Of a stretch of 64,000 nucleotides of DNA, positions 27,527-36,288 are shown piece after piece. The translations under genes and the position numbers were made by a program. Source of the DNA: JBCBCP01 sp039817385 (lineage in GTDB: Bacteria > Pseudomonadota > Alphaproteobacteria > Rhodobacterales > Rhodobacteraceae); NCBI GenBank assembly GCA_039817385.1, contig JBCBVY010000001.1, positions 682,001 through 746,000 of the forward strand, given 5' to 3'. Position 1 is the stretch's first letter; the number at the start of each line of letters is the position of its first letter. A model generated the notes under the pieces. That model saw only the letters and a program-made list of their open reading frames with translations. It ran no database searches and was not told where the DNA came from.

Positions 27527-28467
27527 CGGAAACCGTCGAAAAGGCGCTCGCATTATGGGATTTGCAGGGCGCGACCTGGGACCTGATCGCGGCGCGCGAA
27601 AACCACGTCTACCGCGTTGAGCGCGGCGATGTGCGCTGTGCGCTGCGCCTGCACCGGCGCGGATATCGGACCGATGTGGAGCTTCGCTCGGAACTGGCCT
27701 GGATGCAGGCGGCGACCGCACGTGGTCTCGGCGTGCCGCGGCCCATTACCTCGGCAACGGACCAGTTGTTGCACCTCGTGGACGGCGTGCAGGTCAGTGT
27801 TTTGTCGTGGATTTCGGGCAAGCCGCTGGGGCAAACCGGCGTGCCGCTGGATATTGCGAACCGCTGCGATCTGTTTCGGACCATCGGTTCGGAGATGGCC
27901 CGGCTTCACGATGTGGCAGATAGCTGGACCCCGCCCCCCGAATTCGAAAGGTGCCGCTGGGACCGCGCCGGACTGCTGGGTGATACACCGCTTTGGGGAC
28001 GGTTTTGGGACAGTCCGGCTTTGTCAGATAAAGACCGCGCGCTATTCAGGGGTCTTCGATCCGCGCTCGACGCCGAACTCGCCAAATATGAAGCAGATTT
28101 GGACTTTGGCCTGATCCACGCAGACCTCGTGCGCGAGAACATCATGATCGACGGGGCCGAGGTGCGCATGATCGACTTCGACGATTTCGGCTACGGGTTC
28201 CGGCTTTTTGACATTGCAACCTTCTTGTTCAAAAACCGGGCGGAGCCTGATTACGAGGCATTGCAAAAGGCCTGCCTCGACGGTTACCGCGCGATGCGCG
28301 ACATTGATCTGAGCGCTTTGGACGTGTTCGTTTTGCTGCGTGCGCTGACCTATGTCGGCTGGATCGTCCCGAGGATGCACGAGCCCGGTGCACAGACACG
28401 GAACGCACGGTATGTGCAAATCGCACGGGCCCTCGCGGCGCGGTATCAAGGCGCCTCCGCGGCGTAG
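27523..28467 (+). CDS. Aminoglycoside phosphotransferase-fold small-molecule kinase
   Basis: Kinase of 314 aa in the APH/choline kinase/homoserine kinase type II superfamily. The catalytic loop GLIHADLVRENIMI (Asp base and Asn) and the metal motif MIDFDDFGYG are intact. It overlaps the class III PLP gene by 4 bases. In animals hydroxylysine kinase (AGPHD1 family) works with such a PLP lyase, so this enzyme may phosphorylate 5-hydroxylysine, ethanolamine or another amino alcohol. Antibiotic phosphorylation is unlikely given the context. Confidence 0.82.
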   Translation: MTETVEKALALWDLQGATWDLIAARENHVYRVERGDVRCALRLHRRGYRTDVELRSELAWMQAATARGLGVPRPITSATDQLLHLVDGVQVSVLSWISGKPLGQTGVPLDIANRCDLFRTIGSEMARLHDVADSWTPPPEFERCRWDRAGLLGDTPLWGRFWDSPALSDKDRALFRGLRSALDAELAKYEADLDFGLIHADLVRENIMIDGAEVRMIDFDDFGYGFRLFDIATFLFKNRAEPDYEALQKACLDGYRAMRDIDLSALDVFVLLRALTYVGWIVPRMHEPGAQTRNARYVQIARALAARYQGASAA

Positions 28468-28555
28468 ACCATGTAAGACACCTGGCGCCGCAGCGTGACG
28501 TCTGGGCAAGCGGCTTGTCTTGCAAGGTGGCAAGGATACGGCAAAGATTGCCGGT

Positions 28556-29515
28556 ATGGAGATAAGCGCGTTCAGTGAACTCATTCACCGACTGACCAAG
28601 TCGGCCATCGAAAGCGGCCCCGAAGACCATGAGGCCGCTCAGATCGAGTTTCTCAAAGATACCATTCCGTTCGATTCAGCATGGTGGGGATGGTCGAATT
28701 TCACGGCTGGTAAAAACCGGCTTATCAACACGGGCACGTTTGGCCTACCCAGCAGCTTTAGCGCGGCAGTCCGGGCGATTATGCACACCGATCCCCTGAT
28801 CCGGCACGGGCGCGATCTGGCGGTTTTCAGCAAAACGATCCATGTTGGCGAAGACGTATTGCAGCCCGATTTCGAACGCACCCTTTCAGACTTTCAGATC
28901 AACGCAATCCTGTCGGGGCATTGCCGCTTGCAGGGCGACACACATTTCAATTTCTTCCTGTCGCTTTACAGGTGCAAACGCAGTGGACGCTTTACCGAAA
29001 CCGAAGCCCGCGACTTTCGCTTCGTCTTGCGCCATCTTGAACAGAACCTGTCCCTGTCGCTGCGTGCGGAGCTGCGGGCGCTTGCCCCACCCAAAGGTGA
29101 GGCCGCCTTTATCTGTATCGGCGGTGCGGTCATCCGGACGACTCGCGGATTTAACGCACGCCTCGTGGCAGAGGGTCTGAGCCAGAAAGACATTGCCCAC
29201 CTCATCGAAGATTTTTCCTTTGGCCGCAACCGGTGGGAAAATGAGGCTTTGGTTGTCGAAGGCACGCCTTATCGCCAAGACTGGATACTGGTCACGCTGT
29301 CACCGAAGGGCGCTCTGCTGAGTCTGCCAAAAGAAGAACGGGTGGTGGCGGAATTGCTCATCCAAGGCTTCTCGGTTCGGGAAATCGCCCAGAAAAGATG
29401 CGTGTCACCTAACACTGTGCGCAACCAAATCGCCTCAATCTATCGCAAAACGGGTGTGAACAGCCGCGCCAAGTTTCTCAATCGCGCCCGGCTGCAGCTC
29501 AATGTCGACCAGTAG
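28556..29515 (+). CDS. Orphan LuxR-family transcriptional regulator
   Basis: Regulator of 319 aa with a C-terminal LuxR/FixJ HTH (about residues 260-315: LPKEERVVAELLIQGFSVREIAQKRCVSPNTVRNQIASIYRKTGV in part). The N-terminal 240 residues show no acyl-homoserine-lactone binding motif I recognise and no receiver Asp; they may be a GAF- or PAS-like sensor. The ATG at 28556 is preferred to an upstream TTG at 28520. Base composition is AT-richer than in neighbouring core genes, suggesting acquisition. It lies just upstream of the amidohydrolase and transporter genes, which it may control. Confidence 0.8.
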   Translation: MEISAFSELIHRLTKSAIESGPEDHEAAQIEFLKDTIPFDSAWWGWSNFTAGKNRLINTGTFGLPSSFSAAVRAIMHTDPLIRHGRDLAVFSKTIHVGEDVLQPDFERTLSDFQINAILSGHCRLQGDTHFNFFLSLYRCKRSGRFTETEARDFRFVLRHLEQNLSLSLRAELRALAPPKGEAAFICIGGAVIRTTRGFNARLVAEGLSQKDIAHLIEDFSFGRNRWENEALVVEGTPYRQDWILVTLSPKGALLSLPKEERVVAELLIQGFSVREIAQKRCVSPNTVRNQIASIYRKTGVNSRAKFLNRARLQLNVDQ

Positions 29516-29586
29516 TGCATTAGCACTATAAACGGACCATCGCGCGCCTTGTATCTTCGCCTGATTACAGACGAAGGAGCAAGACC

Positions 29587-31248
29587 GTGGCAGCTCAAAC
29601 TGCAGACCATCTATATATCAACGGTGTTATCTACACGGCAGATGCGCAGGACACCGTTGTAGACGCGATGGCGATCGCAAACGGACGGATCCTCGCGGCG
29701 GGCACGGCCGAAGCCGTGATGGCCCATCGCGGCGCTGATACAAACGTCACCGATCTGGCTGGCCAGATGGTCATGCCTGGCGTTGTCGACGTGCACAATC
29801 ATATCTTGCTCTCCGGCAAAGCTGCGCTTTACGAGTTGCAGTTTGCCGCTTCCGCCACAATCGACGAGATCTGCGAAGCCGTTGCGCAGCAGGCGGCCAA
29901 GCTTCCTGCGGGCCAGTGGATCGCCGGCAACAGCTGGGGCGCGGACATGACAACCGCGCTCAACACGGACGAGGCGCTGCGCAAGCTTGACGCTGCCAGC
30001 CCCGACCATCCCGTGATGCTGCGCGACGAGTCGCAGCACAACCGCTGGGTAAATTCTGTCGCCCTTAAAACGTGTTCCATCACCGAAACCTCCGAGGACC
30101 CGGAGCAAGGGACATTTGCGCGCGACCCCTCATCGGGCCGCCTCACAGGCGTTTTGCTCGAGGCCGCCGCAGGCGTTGCCGAGCTGGCCATCGAAAACGC
30201 CACCACGGATGAGATGCGCGCCGCCTCCGTGGCCCGCGCCGTCGACATCGCCAACTCCTTCGGGATCACGGGTTTTCAGGAAGCCGCGACGACCTTGCCG
30301 GTTCTGCGCGCGCTCGCGGATTTGGACCGCGCCGGCGGATTGTCCGCCCGCGCGGTGACGTCCCTGCCGCTTGTCCCGCCGGGATTTCTGTTTGGCGAGG
30401 CGGGCGAGGGATTGCTTGCCCAGCGGGACGCCTTCCGTACCGCCCACGTCATGCCGACCTACACCAAGATTTTCCTCGACGGCATTCCGGGCACCCGCAC
30501 CGCTGCGTTTCACGACGCTTACCTGGATGCGCCCGGCGTGCCCCACGGTCACCGCGGGGAGCCGCTGATGGAAATGCCTGAGCTCATCCGCCATGTCGCG
30601 CGGTCCGAAGAGGCGGGCATGGGGCTCAAGGTGCACTGCACCGGTGACCTTGCGGTCACTATGGTGCTCGACGCCGTTGAGGCCGTGCGCCACCTGACAG
30701 GACCGACGACTGTGCGCCACCAAATCGCGCACGCCAGCTATATCCGCCCCGAGGACATCCCGCGCTTCGCCGCGTTGGGCGTGGTTGCGGACCTCTGCCC
30801 CATCATGTGGTTTCCGACCGCCTTCCTTGAGGGCCACAAAGAAGTCATGGGGGTTGAGCGGGCCGAACGGTTCTGGCCGATCGCCGATTTGGTCAAGGCG
30901 GGCGCATTGATTGCGGGGGGGTCCGACTGGCCGGTTATCCCCTTGCCGAACCCCTGGATCGGTATCGAGGGCATGGTCACGCGGCAAAACCCGTTTGGCG
31001 AATTTCCCGGTGTGTCGCTTTGGGCGGATCAGGCCATCGACGTCACAACCGCGCTGCGCGCCTACACGATCAATTCCGCGACCGCGATGGGCATTGATCA
31101 TCTCGCCGGTTCGCTGGAGCCGGGCAAATCGGCGGACTTCATTGTTCTGGACCGCAACCTCTTTGAGTGCGCGCCTTCCGACATCGGCAAGACGCAGGTG
31201 GCCACCACCGTTTTCGAGGGTCGCACGGTCTACGCGCAGGCCGCCTAG
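29587..31248 (+). CDS. YtcJ-type metal-dependent amidohydrolase
   Basis: Amidohydrolase of 553 aa in the YtcJ/N-substituted formamide deformylase-like family. It has a metal-binding VDVHNH motif near residue 68, a later KVHCTGDLAV histidine segment, RHQIAHASYI, and GSDWPV with the catalytic Asp near residue 440. A C-terminal strand domain ends with LEPGKSADFIVLDRNLF. The GTG start has AAGGAG 6 bases upstream. It lies 59 bases before the binding-protein gene. The hydrolysed bond is unknown; an amide, formamide or carbamate would fit. Confidence 0.85.
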   Translation: MAAQTADHLYINGVIYTADAQDTVVDAMAIANGRILAAGTAEAVMAHRGADTNVTDLAGQMVMPGVVDVHNHILLSGKAALYELQFAASATIDEICEAVAQQAAKLPAGQWIAGNSWGADMTTALNTDEALRKLDAASPDHPVMLRDESQHNRWVNSVALKTCSITETSEDPEQGTFARDPSSGRLTGVLLEAAAGVAELAIENATTDEMRAASVARAVDIANSFGITGFQEAATTLPVLRALADLDRAGGLSARAVTSLPLVPPGFLFGEAGEGLLAQRDAFRTAHVMPTYTKIFLDGIPGTRTAAFHDAYLDAPGVPHGHRGEPLMEMPELIRHVARSEEAGMGLKVHCTGDLAVTMVLDAVEAVRHLTGPTTVRHQIAHASYIRPEDIPRFAALGVVADLCPIMWFPTAFLEGHKEVMGVERAERFWPIADLVKAGALIAGGSDWPVIPLPNPWIGIEGMVTRQNPFGEFPGVSLWADQAIDVTTALRAYTINSATAMGIDHLAGSLEPGKSADFIVLDRNLFECAPSDIGKTQVATTVFEGRTVYAQAA

Positions 31249-31306
31249 CCCGGCGACGGAAACCTATTCAGTGCGATCACAAACAACACCGAAAGGGAGT
31301 AAGACA

Positions 31307-32473
31307 ATGTCAAATAAACTGAGAATTTTGATCGCTGCGGCAGGCGTCTGCATGTCCGCCGGCATGGCGGCTGCGGGGCCGACCTGCGAGAATGGCGTCA
31401 TCCCCGTGGGGTCGATCTCCACCCTGACAGGGCTTGTTGATTTTTCCGACGCGCCGGACGCGGCTCAGGCGACATTCGATCAGTTCAATGCGGCCGGAGG
31501 GTTTGACGGCTGCATGATCGAATATTTCGTTGCCGATGACCGGAGCGATCCGCAGGTGGCGGCGCAGGCTGCGCGCGATCTGCTGGACAACCGTGAGGTG
31601 GTCGCAATGGCGGGCAGCGCAAGCCTGCTGGAATGTGCTGTCAATGCGGTCACTTATGAACGTCGCGGGCTGAAATCCATTCCGGGCGTGGGCGTTGATC
31701 CCCTGTGTTTTAACGCGCCCAGTGTCGCGCCCGTCAATGTCGGACCCTACACGCTGACCACGATCATGCTCGATTTTGCGGCGCGCGAGTTGGACGCCGA
31801 AAAGGTTTGTGCCTTCTTCGTGATCGTCGGCGGCACGCAGGAAGCCTATGCGGGCGCAGTCGAAGCATGGGAAGCGTCCAGCGGTCAGCAGATGGGCTTT
31901 GTGGACATGACCCTGCCTCTTCAGGGTGACATGACGCCTTACGTCATCAAGGCGCGCAACGAGGGCTGTGATGCAGTTATGACCAACCAGATCTATACCG
32001 GCGTCGTGCAGTGGGTGAACACGGCCGACGCGCAGGAGATCAGTGGCATCGACTGGGTCTTCCTCGCGCCGGGTTATACCGAAGGTGTCGCCGAAGCGCT
32101 CGCAGGGACCAGCCAATCGGTCCATGTCGGCACAGAGTGGGAACCCTTCACCGTCGACAGCTCCGCCAACGCCGAGTGGATCGCTGCAATGGATGCGGCG
32201 GGTCTGGAAAAGACGGCCTTCGCCCAAGGCGGCTATATGGCGGCGCAAGCTTTGATCGACACCATAAGCCGGATCGATGGACCCGTGACCCGCGAGAGCG
32301 TGACAGAACAGCTTCTCAAGGGGGCGGAATTCCAGAGCCCGATCGCGGGAAATCCCTGGACATTTGGCGATAAGGATCGCCATGCGCCGATGCAATCGAC
32401 CAAAGTCGTTCAGTTGGATGGCGGCACATGGACGGTCGTGACGGACGACTGGTACCGCTTGGCAGGGCAATAA
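31307..32473 (+). CDS. Branched-chain amino acid-type ABC transporter substrate-binding protein
   Basis: Periplasmic binding protein (388 aa) of the Leu/Ile/Val-binding class (Peripla_BP_6). A signal peptide ends near GMAAAG; the mature part begins ENGVIPVGSISTLTG, with FDQFNAAGGFDG typical of the family. The ATG at 31307 follows GGGAG; the frame is open further upstream only as a shadow of the amidohydrolase. First gene of a four-gene importer operon. The ligand is unknown and may be an amide or amino-acid derivative acted on by neighbours. Confidence 0.88.
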   Translation: MSNKLRILIAAAGVCMSAGMAAAGPTCENGVIPVGSISTLTGLVDFSDAPDAAQATFDQFNAAGGFDGCMIEYFVADDRSDPQVAAQAARDLLDNREVVAMAGSASLLECAVNAVTYERRGLKSIPGVGVDPLCFNAPSVAPVNVGPYTLTTIMLDFAARELDAEKVCAFFVIVGGTQEAYAGAVEAWEASSGQQMGFVDMTLPLQGDMTPYVIKARNEGCDAVMTNQIYTGVVQWVNTADAQEISGIDWVFLAPGYTEGVAEALAGTSQSVHVGTEWEPFTVDSSANAEWIAAMDAAGLEKTAFAQGGYMAAQALIDTISRIDGPVTRESVTEQLLKGAEFQSPIAGNPWTFGDKDRHAPMQSTKVVQLDGGTWTVVTDDWYRLAGQ

Positions 32474-32532
32474 TCCGAACGGCACCCTGCCGGTTGGTCT
32501 GGCAGGGTGCGGCAGGCCCGGCAGGAGGCGCA

Positions 32533-33402
32533 ATGGACCCGTTTTTAACCGCTGCAATCGCTGGCCTCTCTGCTGGCGGCGCGTATTCCGTTCTCGGTGT
32601 GTGCGCGATTTTCACCTACCGGCTGGTCGCCGTTGTCAATTTCAGCGGTGCGGCCACCGGGGCCGTCGGCACGTTTTTGATGGTTATCCTATACGAGGCG
32701 GGCGTGCCGCTGGCGGTTTCGGCGGGTGCGGGCGTTCTGGCCGGGGCGTTTGCCTCTTTTTTGGTTGGATGCGTTATGACCATCTGGTTTGCCGGGGCCA
32801 ATGCCACGACCAAGGCTGCCGTCACCGCGGCAATGCTGGTGGGCATAATCGCCCTTGGCCTACGCCTGACCGGGGGGCAGAACCCACGTTTTTTTCCCGA
32901 ACTGGTACCCGGCACGGCGTTTCAGCTGGCAGGCGTGAACGTAACCGCAGCCACGCTTACCATTTTGGTATTCGCTGCCGTTTTCACGGTCGCGACCGAA
33001 CAGTTCCTGGAGCGGACCCGCGTTGGCCTGCAATTGCGCGCGCTCTCCGAGCGTCCCGGCGCGGCAGCGCTCATCGGTGTCCGCGTGACCGCGCTGTCCT
33101 TGGCGGTATGGACCGTATCGGGCGCCCTGACGACGTTGTCGCTGATCTTGGTTGCGCCAATCCGGGCGCCCGATTTTTCAGCCCTTAGCCTGCTGGTGGT
33201 TCCTGCACTTGCCGCCGCGCTTATCGGCGCTTTTGCAAGTTTCCGCGCCGCCCTTGTGGGCGGGCTGATGATCGGCGTCGTCGAAGGTCTGGTAAGCGCC
33301 ATCGAAGGGATGAGCCAGTATCGTGGCGTGGTTCCATTTTTGATCATCCTGCTGGTTCTGCTTTGGTCGCAACGGGAGGCTCGGTGGGATGAAGCGCGCT
33401 GA
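32533..33402 (+). CDS. LivH-type ABC transporter permease
   Basis: Inner-membrane permease (289 aa) with about eight hydrophobic segments. The opening MDPFLTAAIAGLSAGGAYSVLG and the ALSERPGAAALIGV EAA-like loop identify the LivH family. The ATG at 32533 follows GGAGGCGCA. The 3' end overlaps the next gene by 14 bases. It pairs with the LivM half of the following fusion protein to form the channel. Confidence 0.87.
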   Translation: MDPFLTAAIAGLSAGGAYSVLGVCAIFTYRLVAVVNFSGAATGAVGTFLMVILYEAGVPLAVSAGAGVLAGAFASFLVGCVMTIWFAGANATTKAAVTAAMLVGIIALGLRLTGGQNPRFFPELVPGTAFQLAGVNVTAATLTILVFAAVFTVATEQFLERTRVGLQLRALSERPGAAALIGVRVTALSLAVWTVSGALTTLSLILVAPIRAPDFSALSLLVVPALAAALIGAFASFRAALVGGLMIGVVEGLVSAIEGMSQYRGVVPFLIILLVLLWSQREARWDEAR

Positions 33403-35152
33403 CATGACGGATGACACGCCGCGCCCAGTCCTGAAAGCGCGCCCGCTCGCGCCTGCGGTGCGCACCGCGTTGCAGGCCTCCGTGCCGATCCTGACCGCTG
33501 GCGCTTTGGTCCTGCTTTTGCTGCCCAGCTACTGGGTCTTCCTGATGACGGCGGTCTTCATCATCGGGATCGCCCTGCAGAGTATCGGACTGGTGACGGG
33601 ACGTGCGGGCATGATCTCGCTTTGCCAGATGTCCTTTGCCGCTGTGGGCGCATGGGTGACAGGTTGGCTCAATGTCGCGGATGCACCGGGCGGGCTGCTT
33701 GTTTGGGTGTTGATCGGCGGCCTGACTGCGGTTCCAATCGGCATCGCTGTCGGATTGCCAGCCCTGCGCCTGCGCGGGATCAACTTGGCCATTGTGACGC
33801 TGGGCTTCGCGGCCGCTTTTGACACCATCCTCGCGACGATCACATTTCCAGGGCAGACGCGTTTCATCCAGGTGCAGCGGCCGGACCTTTTCGCCTCTGA
33901 TCAAGGGTACTTCGTGCTGGTGCTTCTGGTGTACACTGTCATTGCCGTGGTGCTGGCGCTGCTCAACCAGTCGCGATTGGGCGCGTCCTGGGGGCAATTG
34001 CGCCATTCCGAGCGGGCGGCGGCCGCACATGGCGTCGGTATTCCCGCAGCCAAGCTGACAGCCTTCGCGATCAGCGCATTTGTGGCGGGCGTGTCTGGCG
34101 GCTTGTTGGCCGGATACCTGGGAACGCTGTTGTCTGACAATTTCAATATGATGCAGTCGCTTGTCCTGTTTGCCGTGGCCATGATGGTCGGCGCACATTT
34201 CGGCACGGGGGCTCTGATCGGCGGCGTGCTTGTCGCCCTTTTCCCAGAGCTTTTGCGCCGGTTGGGCCTCCCCCAAGACCTCGGCACGGTGATCTTCGCG
34301 GTGGGCGCGGTGCAGGCGCTGTCGACCGGCGAATCCATAAGTGAAACACTCGCGCGCGTTTTTGGGCGCCGCCGCCGTGCCGCTCCGGTTGGCGCACAGG
34401 GCGAAACCAAACTTCCTGCCAAGGCCGAACATGGCGCGGGCGAAGCCTTGCGCATCAAAGATCTGACGGTGAGATACGGCGCCGTCGTTGCCCTTCAAGC
34501 CGTCAATCTAAGCCTGCCCGCCGGCCGCGTCGTCGGCCTTATCGGGCCGAATGGGGCCGGAAAATCCACGATGGTGGACGCGATTGCCGGGTTCCTGCCA
34601 GCCTATGACGGCGCGGTCGCCCTCGCGCGCCAGCCGCTCGAAGGGGTATCGGCCACCGCCCGGGCGCGCGCCGGCATCCGCCGCACGTGGCAAACCACCC
34701 GCATCGCGCCGGAATTGACGGTAGAGGCCTATATCCGCCTGGCTGCCCGTGACCTGAACGCGGCAGAGGTCGCCGCGGTTTTGGACTGGTGGGGTTGCCC
34801 GCCACCCGGCACCCTCATCGCGTCGGTCGATGCCGGAACGCGCCGGCTGCTGGACGTGGCAGCAGTTGTTGCCGCACGCCCGCCCGTTGTTTTGCTGGAC
34901 GAGCCAGCGGCGGGGCAATCCTACGATGAGGCGCTCAAGTTGGCAGAACGGATTCGGGCGATCCCGGACACGTTTGGCAGCGCGGTTTTGCTGATCGAGC
35001 ATGACATGGACCTTGTCCGGCACGCCTGTTCCGAAGTGACGGTGATCGACTTCGGCAAGGTGATCGCCACCGGCGCACCCCAAGACGTTCTGTCGATGCC
35101 TGTTGTGCAAAAGGCCTACCTCGGTGAAGACATCGAAGGGGACGCGGCATGA
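33389..35152 (+). CDS. LivM permease-LivG ATPase fusion
   Basis: Fusion protein of 587 aa. Residues about 20-330 are a LivM-type permease (GLVTGRAGMISLCQMSFAAVGAW is the family hallmark). Residues about 350-587 are a LivG-type ATPase with Walker A GPNGAGKST near 386, a Q-loop region RRTWQTTR, Walker B VVLLDEPAAG near 500 and H-loop LLIEHDMD. The position of the LSGGQ signature reads DAGTRRLLDVA, so the signature is degenerate. It overlaps both flanking genes (14 bases upstream, ATGA downstream). Such fusions occur in other importers; the missing signature is unusual and may make one ATP site non-canonical. Confidence 0.88.
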   Translation: MKRADMTDDTPRPVLKARPLAPAVRTALQASVPILTAGALVLLLLPSYWVFLMTAVFIIGIALQSIGLVTGRAGMISLCQMSFAAVGAWVTGWLNVADAPGGLLVWVLIGGLTAVPIGIAVGLPALRLRGINLAIVTLGFAAAFDTILATITFPGQTRFIQVQRPDLFASDQGYFVLVLLVYTVIAVVLALLNQSRLGASWGQLRHSERAAAAHGVGIPAAKLTAFAISAFVAGVSGGLLAGYLGTLLSDNFNMMQSLVLFAVAMMVGAHFGTGALIGGVLVALFPELLRRLGLPQDLGTVIFAVGAVQALSTGESISETLARVFGRRRRAAPVGAQGETKLPAKAEHGAGEALRIKDLTVRYGAVVALQAVNLSLPAGRVVGLIGPNGAGKSTMVDAIAGFLPAYDGAVALARQPLEGVSATARARAGIRRTWQTTRIAPELTVEAYIRLAARDLNAAEVAAVLDWWGCPPPGTLIASVDAGTRRLLDVAAVVAARPPVVLLDEPAAGQSYDEALKLAERIRAIPDTFGSAVLLIEHDMDLVRHACSEVTVIDFGKVIATGAPQDVLSMPVVQKAYLGEDIEGDAA

Positions 35153-35880
35153 GCAATTTGGCTGTGAGCGACCTGGAAGTCGCACGCTTTGGTATCCCCG
35201 TGGTCCGTGGCGTTTCTCTCATCGCGCAGCCCGGCGAGGTGAGCGTGCTGCTTGGATCGAACGGCGCAGGAAAAACGACCCTGCTCGAAGCCATCTCTGG
35301 CGTGATCCCCGCGCAAGCGGGCAAGATCGCCGTTGGCACATCCACCCTGACGGGAAAGAGCTCCAGCCTGCGCGCGCGCGCGGGCCTCGCCCATGTGGAG
35401 CAGGGGCGCACCGTATTCGGCGACATGACCGTGTCGGAAAACCTAGAAGTGGCGCGTCATCACGGTGCAAGCCTGCAAGCGGCTTTTGATCTTTTTCCGG
35501 AGCTTCTACCGCGCTGCCATGTCAAAGCTGCGATGCTGTCGGGCGGCGAGCAGCAAATGGTCGTTATTGCCCGGGCGCTCGTAGGGCAGCCATCGGTCAT
35601 CATGATCGATGAGATGTCGACCGGTCTTGCCCCCGTCGTCTTCCAACGCCTCATCAAAGCTGTGCGTGCGCTCGCAGATACCGGCATCGCTGTGGTCTTG
35701 GTGGAGCAGTTTGCGGCGCTCGCCTTGTCCATCGGGGATCGCAGCTATGTCCTGCGGCGCGGCGAGATGGTCTACGACGGCGCGTGCGATCCGCTGCTCC
35801 AGAACCCGGACAAACTGCACCAACTTTACTTGGGCGATCTGCCCGACAAATCGGGCACTGACGACGAGCAATTGAGTTGA
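35149..35880 (+). CDS. LivF-type ABC transporter ATP-binding protein
   Basis: ATPase (243 aa) of the same importer. Walker A GSNGAGKTT, signature LSGGEQQMVVIARAL, Walker B VIMIDEMSTGLAP and H-loop VLVEQFAALAL are all intact, in contrast to the fused partner. The ATG overlaps the fusion-protein stop (ATGA). A canonical signature here with a degenerate one in the partner suggests an asymmetric ATPase heterodimer. Confidence 0.92.
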   Translation: MSNLAVSDLEVARFGIPVVRGVSLIAQPGEVSVLLGSNGAGKTTLLEAISGVIPAQAGKIAVGTSTLTGKSSSLRARAGLAHVEQGRTVFGDMTVSENLEVARHHGASLQAAFDLFPELLPRCHVKAAMLSGGEQQMVVIARALVGQPSVIMIDEMSTGLAPVVFQRLIKAVRALADTGIAVVLVEQFAALALSIGDRSYVLRRGEMVYDGACDPLLQNPDKLHQLYLGDLPDKSGTDDEQLS

Positions 35881-36201
35881 CAAGGAGGCCGGGTGTGCAA
35901 CGCAAGCCCACCAGCCTTGCCAGCGACAACCCCTGCCCGGCAGCTTGGAAAATGCACGGCGAAACCTTGCGCTCTGGCGATACGACTTACGCAATGTCAG
36001 ACCGCACGCGTCTTTTGGGACCCAAACGCCCGCAAAACCGCGCCGAACGCTTGAGCAATTTCTAGGCGCCCCGCCCAGCGCCAAACCATTGTAAAACTGG
36101 TCCTAACTCCGCTCAGGTACCACTAGAAAGCAGGGATGCGAACCCGCGCCCTATCACTCTTGTTCAGAGCCTTACAGGGGTCTAGCGAAGAACAGTTCAA
36201 C
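35881..36201. pseudogene. Non-coding remainder after livF, possible truncated gene start
   Basis: A GTG at 35895 preceded by AAGGAGG opens a 56-codon frame ending at 36065 (MQRKPTSLASDNPCP...). Codons around 36000-36030 read SDRTRLLGPK, close to ADRARLLGPN at the start of the class III enzyme at 26237, with most base differences synonymous. This could be the 5' remnant of a related gene, but it is short. Further on, minus-strand bases 36131-36149 read GGGTTCGCATCCCTGC, like a tRNA T-arm. The stretch lies just past the 3' end of tRNA-Leu. Confidence 0.3.
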
Positions 36202-36288
36202 TGGTGCGGCCGAGAAGACTCGAACTTCCACGGGTGTTACCCCACAGCGACCTCAACGCTGCGCGTCTACCAATTCCGCCACGGCCGC
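36202..36288 (-). tRNA. tRNA-Leu (anticodon GAG)
   Basis: Minus-strand class II tRNA, 87 bases including the encoded CCA. Acceptor GCGGCCG pairs with CGGCCGC, discriminator A; the anticodon stem CAGCG/CGCTG encloses TTGAGGT with anticodon GAG; there is a long variable arm and T-loop AGTTCGAGTCT. It reads CUC and CUU leucine codons. Confidence 0.97.

Noticed and set aside
30911..31306. N-terminal extension of the importer binding protein
   Set aside because: It overlaps the amidohydrolase out of frame; the signal peptide and ribosome site place the start at 31307.
22942..36201. Integrase or direct-repeat boundaries for the catabolic region
   Set aside because: I looked for a copy of the tRNA-Leu 3' end near 22942-23246 and for recombinase motifs; none was found, so no mobile element is annotated.
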